Assembly (NCBI GenBank): GCA_030599515.1
Contig: JAUVNV010000188.1
Coordinates: 1-5,076, forward strand
DNA: 5,076 bases
Direction of reading: 5' to 3'
Source of the DNA: Acidimicrobiia bacterium
GTDB taxonomy: Bacteria > Actinomycetota > Acidimicrobiia > Spongiisociales > UBA5794
The notes under the pieces were generated by a model. It made no database searches and was not told the origin of the DNA. It saw only the letters and a program-made list of their open reading frames with translations. A program made the translations under genes and the position numbers. Below, one piece after another: positions 1 to 4,322 of this stretch (the first letter of the stretch is position 1; each line of letters opens with the position of its first letter).

Positions 1-26
1 AGAGGGGCTCTACAGTTGGCCCCCCC

Positions 27-125
27 ATGCGCACCCTCGGCATCGACATCGGCACAAAACGCATCGGCCTCGCCCTCTCGGATGTGGAAGGCATCTTCGC
101 GTTCCCGTCTGGCCGCATCGATCGG
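27..125 (+). CDS. ruvX: N-terminal fragment of RuvX/YqgF-family Holliday junction resolvase-like nuclease (3' part lost at a junction)
   Basis: The first 33 codons match the start of the YqgF/RuvX family, an RNase H-fold protein linked to pre-16S rRNA 5' end processing and described as a putative Holliday junction resolvase. The signature GIDIGTKRIGLALSD lies at residues 5-19. Asp7 is the expected first metal-binding acidic residue, and the GIFAFPSGRIDR stretch at 22-33 fits the second strand and turn. Family members run to about 130-160 residues and should next show a VVGLP-type motif. It is absent: after Arg33 the frame reads 35 more codons to a stop at 231-233 that are only the antisense of the aminotransferase start. 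A G-rich run at 2-7 is too far upstream to be a good ribosome site, so the ATG at 27 rests on family fit. ruvX normally sits near housekeeping genes, not glycan genes. Identity of the N-terminus is fairly sure; integrity as a gene is not supported. Confidence 0.72.
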
Positions 126-296
126 CTCGGCGAGTTCCACATAGTCGGCGTGGAGATCAACGAAAGGGACGCTCCGGGTCGGCGCCACGGTGACCGTGGT
201 TTCGACTCCTTCGGTCAGATCGATGACCAATGACGCCCCGCCCTCGGATTCCGGAGGCCGGGTCGTGTGCTCTTCACGTCGATATTCGAGACTCAT
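111..296 (-). CDS. N-terminus of DegT/DnrJ/EryC1/StrS (WecE/WbpE-type) sugar aminotransferase, truncated
   Basis: Reading down from the ATG at 296, residues 43-62 (VPFVDLHADYVELAEPIDAA) match the start of PLP-dependent DegT/DnrJ/EryC1/StrS aminotransferases, which convert keto-sugar nucleotides to amino sugars. Only about 62 of some 370 residues are present, so the PLP lysine is not in the window. The start is well supported: GGAG at 304-307 has a 7-nt spacer, and the ATG overlaps the preceding oxidoreductase stop as ATGA. A 42-residue N-terminal extension precedes the usual start. A GTG at 188, just ahead of the conserved block, is an alternative start but lacks a close ribosome site. Beyond Ala62 (base 111) homology stops. 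The frame stays open to base 3, but there it is just the antisense of the RuvX codons. Pairing with an upstream Gfo/Idh/MocA gene resembles WbpB/WbpE, so a UDP-sugar aminotransferase is likely; the substrate is unknown. Confidence 0.8.
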
Positions 297-1405
297 CGCG
301 TGTCTCCTACCGACAGCGCTCGACGGAAAGACTCGAGCTCACCGTGATCCAAACGGACACTGCCGTTGCCGCCGAGCTCGGGAGGGCGCTCGATGGGCAT
401 CGACTCCCCGTTACTCGCCAGGGAGCGCTGTGCTGCTTCGATGACCTGCACGACCTGGAGCCCATTAGCGCCGTCGGTCATCGGTACCTCGTTCTCCGCT
501 ATGCATCGAGCGAAGTGCCGGGCTTCGAGCTGCAGTGGCTCCTTGAAGTCGATGTGAGGAATGACGACGCTCCCGTAGTGGTAGTCGAATTGGAACTCCG
601 CCCAGGTGTCGGTGCGGCGGATGGCGTCGACCCTCTTGTCGTAGATCTTGATCTTCTCTTGGGTGGCGACGTCGTCGTACACCGCCATCTTCGAACTTCC
701 GACGACCGTGATCCGGCGGGTCTTGCACGGGTCGAGCCAGCTCATCCGCGTGTGGGCCATGATGCCGCTCGGGAAATCGAGGGTCATGTAGGCAACGTCC
801 TCGACCGATGGCTGAACGGAAGCGATGCCTTTCGTGCACACAGTCTCGGGGACCTCCTCCAGAACGTGGATCAGAATGGAGATGTCGTGGGGGGCGAGGT
901 CCCAGACCACGTTGAGACTCGGGTGGAAGAGCCCGAGACCCACCCGAACCGTGTCCAGGTACCGGATGTCTCCGAGATCACCCATCCGGATCATGTCCCG
1001 CAGTGCCCACACCGCCGAGTTGTACTCGAATGTGTGCCCGACCATGAGGACAAGTCCGCGCTCATCGGCCAGTTGGATCAACTGGCGCGCGTCCTCGGAG
1101 CGTGTGGTCATCGGTTTCTCGACGAGCACGTGGAGCCCCTGCTCCAGACACGCTCGGGCGATCTCGTAGTGCGTCTGTGGGGGAGTACTTATGACGACCG
1201 CATCGAGACCCCGATCGAAGAGGTCCTCGTATCTCTGAGTGACGAATTCGATACGCGGGTATCGCGTCTGGATCTGCTCCAGGCGCGAACGATCGATATC
1301 CGCGACGGCGACCAACGCCGTCTCCGGCAACTCAACGAAATTCCGGATCAGGTTCGGTCCCCAGTAACCACACCCGATCGCCCCCACCTTCAGCAGCTCC
1401 CCCAT
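293..1405 (-). CDS. Gfo/Idh/MocA-family NAD(P)-dependent sugar oxidoreductase (WbpB-like)
   Basis: This 370-residue protein has the length and layout of Gfo/Idh/MocA dehydrogenases, which oxidise or reduce a sugar or sugar-nucleotide hydroxyl using NAD(P). The N-terminal Rossmann fold has GAIGCGYWG at residues 8-16, a strand ending in ADID at 35-38 that would meet the cofactor ribose, and STPPQTH at 73-79. The family EKP motif is at 96-98, with Lys97 expected in catalysis. GHTFEYN at 123-129 and DLAPHDISIL at 169-178 follow, and His173/Asp174 fit the active-site pair of WbpB-like members. The C-terminal domain ends with the usual DGANGLQVVQVIEAAQRS block at 311-328. The frame is open upstream to 1597, but those 64 residues only shadow the sugar transferase. 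The ATG at 1405 starts right before the Rossmann strand, has an AAGGGGG ribosome site 7 nt upstream, and overlaps the previous stop by one base (TGATG). A role in making an amino or uronic sugar nucleotide is inferred from the aminotransferase that follows. Confidence 0.93.
   Translation of the reverse strand: MGELLKVGAIGCGYWGPNLIRNFVELPETALVAVADIDRSRLEQIQTRYPRIEFVTQRYEDLFDRGLDAVVISTPPQTHYEIARACLEQGLHVLVEKPMTTRSEDARQLIQLADERGLVLMVGHTFEYNSAVWALRDMIRMGDLGDIRYLDTVRVGLGLFHPSLNVVWDLAPHDISILIHVLEEVPETVCTKGIASVQPSVEDVAYMTLDFPSGIMAHTRMSWLDPCKTRRITVVGSSKMAVYDDVATQEKIKIYDKRVDAIRRTDTWAEFQFDYHYGSVVIPHIDFKEPLQLEARHFARCIAENEVPMTDGANGLQVVQVIEAAQRSLASNGESMPIERPPELGGNGSVRLDHGELESFRRALSVGDTR
304..307 (-). promoter_or_regulatory. 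Shine-Dalgarno site of the aminotransferase gene
   Basis: GGAG on the minus strand lies 7 nt before the ATG at 296, inside the last codons of the oxidoreductase gene. With the ATGA stop/start overlap it decides the longer aminotransferase start over the internal GTG at 188. Confidence 0.6.
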
Positions 1406-2145
1406 CAGCCAGCCCCCTTTCTCGAGATCACGGCCGGAATGGTCAGAAATAGGATCTTGAGGTCGAGCCAGAAGGACTGTCGCCTGATGTACTCGATGTC
1501 CAGCTGCACCATCTCTTCGAAGCTGGTCTCGGCGCGCCCGTTCACTTGCCACCATCCCGTGATCCCGGTCAGGGAGGCGAGGCGATGCGACTGCCACTCC
1601 TCATACATCTCGAACTCGTAGCGGATCGGTGGACGGGGTCCCACAAGGCTCATGTCCCCCTTGAGCACGTTCCACACTTGGGGCATCTCGTCGATGCTGA
1701 GTTTCCGCAAGGCCCTCCCGATGCGGGTCACCCTGGGATCGTGGGTGATCTTGTAGGTGTCCTTCTCCTTGAGCCCAGGCGTCAACTCGGCCATCTGCTC
1801 CTCGTCGCTGGCGATGTACGCCGCGATGTAGTCGCGATGCAGCTTCACGTCTGTGTCCGCCTGCATCGTCCGGAGTTTGTAGAAAGTGAATGGCTCGAAT
1901 TCCCAGCGCCACTCTCCGTCGATCTTCCGGCGACGCGACCGGATCCGCTCCTGCTTGAAGAAGATGGGCCCCGAACTGTCGAGCTTGATCACCAAGCCGA
2001 GCACCAAGAGGATGGGCACCATGAACAGCGCGGAGACCAGGACGATCGACACGTCGAGGAGTCGTTTCATCCCGAAATACCAACTCCGGCTGAGCGACCG
2101 GCCCGCTGTCAGATCTTGTCGGGGGCAGGCGACGTACTCGATCAC
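1405..2145 (-). CDS. Polyprenyl-phosphate sugar-phosphate transferase (bacterial sugar transferase, WcaJ/PglC-type monotopic PGT)
   Basis: This is a bacterial sugar transferase (monotopic phosphoglycosyltransferase) that moves a sugar phosphate from a nucleotide sugar to undecaprenyl phosphate at the inner face of the membrane, the first step of glycan assembly. With the GTG at 2145 it has 246 residues. A hydrophobic helix at about 30-54 contains Pro44, as in the re-entrant membrane helix of this class. Then come DSSGP at 55-59, KQERI at 64-68, FTFYKLRTM at 86-94, the catalytic Asp152-Glu153 pair in LSIDEMPQ (149-156), GDMSLVGPRPP at 163-173, and GITGWWQVNGR at 194-204. Only the catalytic core is present, without the N-terminal multi-pass domain of full-length WcaJ/WbaP. 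Two stretches (about 68-85 and 95-132) are longer than in minimal members. GTG 2145 is preferred because GGGGG lies 7 nt upstream, the same spacing as in the next gene. TTG 2193 and ATG 2070 remain possible. The sugar specificity cannot be read from the sequence. Confidence 0.92.
   Translation of the reverse strand: MIEYVACPRQDLTAGRSLSRSWYFGMKRLLDVSIVLVSALFMVPILLVLGLVIKLDSSGPIFFKQERIRSRRRKIDGEWRWEFEPFTFYKLRTMQADTDVKLHRDYIAAYIASDEEQMAELTPGLKEKDTYKITHDPRVTRIGRALRKLSIDEMPQVWNVLKGDMSLVGPRPPIRYEFEMYEEWQSHRLASLTGITGWWQVNGRAETSFEEMVQLDIEYIRRQSFWLDLKILFLTIPAVISRKGAG
1413..1419 (-). promoter_or_regulatory. Ribosome binding site deciding the oxidoreductase start
   Basis: AAGGGGG on the minus strand differs by one base from AAGGAGG and sits 7 nt before the ATG at 1405. 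It lies inside the last codons of the sugar transferase gene and supports 1405 over the upstream in-frame start at 1597. Confidence 0.5.
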
Positions 2146-2416
2146 GACGCGACCCCCGCAGCGACCCGATGGATCGCGCGCTTGGCGCAGCAACGCCCCG
2201 AACCCGAGGTGTCACTCGATCTACGAGAACACAACCGAGTACATGCCCTTCCCATAAGCACCCGCATCAGCACGGACAACCCTCCACCATTCAAATAAGC
2301 CCTGGGACAGACCATAACCGACGACGCACCCCCCGTCGACGCTATTTTCCGTTCACCCGTTCGAACCAGACACCCAACCCAGGACTCGTTCCGCCCGGCG
2401 GCTCCAATACTGTCAG
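2146..2416. other. Non-coding gap between sulfotransferase and sugar transferase
   Basis: About 270 bases (220 if the TTG at 2193 is the real start) separate two otherwise tightly packed minus-strand genes. No family-like ORF is seen on either strand. The middle (about 2270-2350) is visibly richer in A+T than the flanking genes. It contains the 8-base palindrome GTTCGAAC at 2359-2366 and a GC-rich CCGCCCGGCGG at 2391-2401 without a T run. It may hold an internal promoter or 5' leader for the sugar transferase, but I find no clear -35/-10 pair. Confidence 0.45.
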
Positions 2417-3382
2417 CTACAACGCCATGCGGCGCGCGGAGGGTCGGCGCCCGAGTCTTTCACGAGCCGCCATGCCCGCCCGCCATGCCACCATCCGCGC
2501 CAGGTTGACCGGCGCGTCCCGGACCACGAAGCGCACCCAATTGGACCTCGACATCTCAACCCGGACGTTTCTGTAGCCGAATCGCTCGGCGACCGGCCGG
2601 AGCATCGCCTGGAGAAACGCGACATCCCGCGCAGGCAACGCCGCCCGGAACCGGCCTATCGAGGTCGTCCCGATGAGTCGGGCCGACTGGAGGTCCTCCT
2701 CCACCGGCGTCTCATCAGTCGCATCGTCGTCACCCCGCACCAACCCCGGCACATACTCCTCCCCGACGAACTCGAGGATCTTCGAGAAGACTTCCACGGG
2801 GTCGGACACGAGCGATTCGTACCGAACGACGCGGTACCGGTCGGGGTACCGGTGCTGGTTGCGCTCACCGAGACGGGCCGACCACAGCCACATCGCGGCC
2901 CCGGCTCCGACCCGGCCGCGTCCGACGCCGCGATGCGTCAGTTGCGATGCGTAGCGGTCGCGGGGATCGCGCACAATGTGGATCATCTTCGCGGTTGGAT
3001 AGGCATCGAGGATGACGTGGGCGTACCGCTCGGAGTTCAGGGACTTGTCCCCCCAACGGGGCTTCCCGAGCCGTTCCGCGTTGTGCTCCTGGAGGAGCGC
3101 GAACAGTCGAATGTAGGTTTGTTCACCCTCCAGGAACTCGGTATGAAGGCGCTCGCGCTCCGGATCGAGAACCCTGATCCGCTCGTACTTCAGCATGGCG
3201 TCGAGGCATCGATCGAGGTTCTCGGGTCGACTCAGGTCCCCGAAGCGCTCGTAGTAGAAGGACCAGAAGTTGGTCCGTCGGGTGATCGCGATGTTCGGAT
3301 GTGCCTCGAGGAGCTCGCCGAGCAGCCCGATCCCGCTCCGATCCAGGCCAGCGAGGAAGATCGGACCGTCGTCCGGCGTCAC
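2417..3382 (-). CDS. PAPS-dependent sulfotransferase family protein (Sulfotransfer_3-like)
   Basis: This 321-residue protein fits cytosolic-type sulfotransferases, which move the sulfonate of PAPS onto a hydroxyl or amine of a glycan or small molecule. The N-terminal 5'-phosphosulfate-binding loop is recognisable at residues 12-22 (GLDRSGIGLLG) followed by LLEAHPNI. The usual RSGTT is RSGIG here, so both Thr positions are changed. WGDKS at 110-114 matches the WGDKTP-type motif. The 3'-phosphate-binding segment is IHIVRDPRDRYAS at 134-146, with Arg138 and Ser146 as the expected ligands, and RYESLVSDP at 187-195 is also typical. The last 40 residues are basic and poor in acidic residues. The start is a GTG overlapping the upstream APS-kinase-like stop as GTGA, which argues for coupled expression and a shared donor pathway. 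No signal peptide is seen, so it would act on nucleotide- or lipid-linked precursors in the cytoplasm. Acceptor unknown; a polysaccharide intermediate is inferred from context. Confidence 0.88.
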   Translation of the reverse strand: MTPDDGPIFLAGLDRSGIGLLGELLEAHPNIAITRRTNFWSFYYERFGDLSRPENLDRCLDAMLKYERIRVLDPERERLHTEFLEGEQTYIRLFALLQEHNAERLGKPRWGDKSLNSERYAHVILDAYPTAKMIHIVRDPRDRYASQLTHRGVGRGRVGAGAAMWLWSARLGERNQHRYPDRYRVVRYESLVSDPVEVFSKILEFVGEEYVPGLVRGDDDATDETPVEEDLQSARLIGTTSIGRFRAALPARDVAFLQAMLRPVAERFGYRNVRVEMSRSNWVRFVVRDAPVNLARMVAWRAGMAARERLGRRPSARRMAL

Positions 3383-4020
3383 GCTCGCCCGCCATCCCCG
3401 CTCGCGGGGAGGTCGGAGGAAGTGTCGGCTCGCCTCTCTGCCTCGCTCGACGGAGATACGACGAACCCCCGCTCAACGAGCAACTCGAAGATCGAAGCGG
3501 CGCTCTCGTCGGCCGTGACCAGCGTCGTGTCGATCGTCAGGTCGGGCGATCGCGGCCGCTCGTACCCTCTCTGCTCCCGGAAGGGGATGCGGGCCAGACC
3601 GCGTCGGACGAGGGCTCTCGCCCGCTTGACGGGCCGGGGCTTCTTGCCACGGGTTCGCTTCCGGGCTGCACTCACCTCGTCGGGCGTGTCCACGAACACT
3701 TCGATGAAGGACTCCGGCCCAATCATCGTGCGAGCGTCCTCTCGGGCGTCACGTCGGGCACTCACTGTGACGCAGATCGCAACTCCTCCATGGCGCACGA
3801 CTTCGCGTGCGACGACGGCCTTGCCGAGGAGCTTGCGTTCGCTCGTGCGCTCGCACCACAGCTTGCGGAAGGCGGGAACCGTATCGAGAACGGTGACGGT
3901 GCGATCGGAGGCTTCAAGCATCGGTGTCAATGCCTTGGTGATCGTCGACTTCCCCGAGCCGCTCAACCCGGTGAACCAGACACACACGCCTTGCCCGTCA
4001 ACCACATCGCACCTGATCAC
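3379..4020 (-). CDS. Variant adenylylsulfate (APS) kinase-like P-loop protein
   Basis: APS kinase (CysC) phosphorylates APS to PAPS, the donor for sulfotransferases. This 213-residue protein has the family's length and order: a perfect Walker A, GLSGSGKST, at 18-26, then strand VTVLD at 42-46, AREVVRHGGVAICVTVSARR at 71-90 (the VAxxxxxxGxxxxxxxISPxR region), FIEVFVDTP at 105-113 (nearly identical to CysC), a basic lid at 120-140, and SPDLTIDT at 158-165. Important differences are seen. The CysC DGDNxR motif after strand 2 is replaced by LDTVPAFRK (45-53), the following FSxxDRxxNIRR region is not recognisable, and the FTGIDxxYE region reads FREQRGYE at 147-154. Residues 190-213 form a polar tail. 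The start is a GTG with only a weak CGAG upstream. No ATP sulfurylase gene is in view. Fold and ATP use are likely; true APS kinase activity is uncertain, and a different small-molecule substrate is possible. Confidence 0.82.
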   Translation of the reverse strand: MIRCDVVDGQGVCVWFTGLSGSGKSTITKALTPMLEASDRTVTVLDTVPAFRKLWCERTSERKLLGKAVVAREVVRHGGVAICVTVSARRDAREDARTMIGPESFIEVFVDTPDEVSAARKRTRGKKPRPVKRARALVRRGLARIPFREQRGYERPRSPDLTIDTTLVTADESAASIFELLVERGFVVSPSSEAERRADTSSDLPASGDGGRA

Positions 4021-4289
4021 AGATCTCGTCGGGCGATGGACCGGGATGGCCCGCCCTTGACCGACGCGAACGGAGGTCCGACGATCCTCCTCCGATGCGA
4101 CGTCACGACTCTGCCACCCTCCATTGCCTGACCCCCACCGTAGCCTCGGTATCTCGACTCTGTACCGTTCTCTCGGGTCATGAGCAGCGACGTTCGGTCA
4201 TGGAACCAGTTCCACGGCCCTGATCCCGGTTCGTCACGAACGGCTCTGGTGGCCGCGATTTCGTCCTCCGGCGAGTAGGTTGGAGGCAT
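4017..4289 (-). CDS. Possible small protein, 90 codons, upstream of the APS-kinase-like gene
   Basis: An ORF from the ATG at 4289 (protein start MPPTYSPEDE) ends in a TGA that overlaps the APS-kinase-like GTG as GTGA, the same arrangement used further down the operon. I recognise no family. It has an acidic N-terminal third with WNW at 26-28, a Gly/Tyr-rich middle and a basic C-terminus, with no membrane segment. Against it: no good ribosome site precedes the ATG, its third-position GC is lower than in the clear genes, and the frame stays open further upstream to 5003 only as a shadow of the plus-strand gene. It could equally be chance in a divergent promoter region. Confidence 0.28.
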   Translation of the reverse strand: MPPTYSPEDEIAATRAVRDEPGSGPWNWFHDRTSLLMTRENGTESRYRGYGGGQAMEGGRVVTSHRRRIVGPPFASVKGGPSRSIARRDL

Positions 4290-4322
4290 GCGTATATCGC
4301 CGCCGGGCGACATCGTCACAAC
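4021..4322. promoter_or_regulatory. Divergent intergenic/promoter region
   Basis: This 302-base interval lies between the minus-strand glycan cluster and the plus-strand membrane protein gene, so promoters for both should be here unless the small ORF 4017-4289 is real. Two elements stand out. One is an inverted repeat TGGAAC-CA-GTTCCA at 4201-4214, which would suit a dimeric regulator. The other is an AT core at 4291-4299 (CGTATATCG) that reads as a -10-like TATATC on the plus strand, 25 bases before the GTG at 4323, and as GATATA on the minus strand. No convincing -35 element matches either. The assignment rests mainly on gene orientation. Confidence 0.35.
4201..4214. repeat. Short inverted repeat in the divergent region (possible operator)
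   Basis: TGGAAC and GTTCCA are perfect 6-base inverted arms separated by CA. The spacer is too short for an RNA hairpin, so a protein-binding dyad would be the more natural reading. Arms this short can occur by chance. Confidence 0.25.

Noticed and set aside
126..233. Continuation of the RuvX reading frame to the stop at 231-233
   Set aside because: These codons do not resemble RuvX and are the exact antisense of the aminotransferase N-terminus, which has a ribosome site and a family motif.
1406..1597. N-terminal extension of the oxidoreductase to an upstream in-frame start at 1597
   Set aside because: The extra 64 residues lie entirely within the sugar transferase gene and have no family similarity. 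The ATG at 1405 has a ribosome site, a TGATG overlap and the Rossmann fold directly after it.
230..1621. Long plus-strand ORF of 463 codons
   Set aside because: It is antisense to the oxidoreductase and the end of the sugar transferase, whose family motifs are clear. Long open antisense frames are expected in GC-rich DNA, and its translation shows no family pattern.
2391..2401. GC-rich CCGCCCGGCGG after the sulfotransferase stop, as a terminator
   Set aside because: The arms leave a loop of only 1 to 3 bases and no T run follows on the minus strand.
2832..2853. Direct repeat of GGTACCGGT
   Set aside because: It falls inside the sulfotransferase reading frame and is explained by the repeated RYPDRYR codons; only two copies are present.
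2852..4131. Plus-strand ORFs of 402 and 276 codons over the sulfotransferase and kinase genes
   Set aside because: Both are antisense shadows of minus-strand genes with recognisable motifs. They are Arg/Pro/Ser-rich and show no domain.
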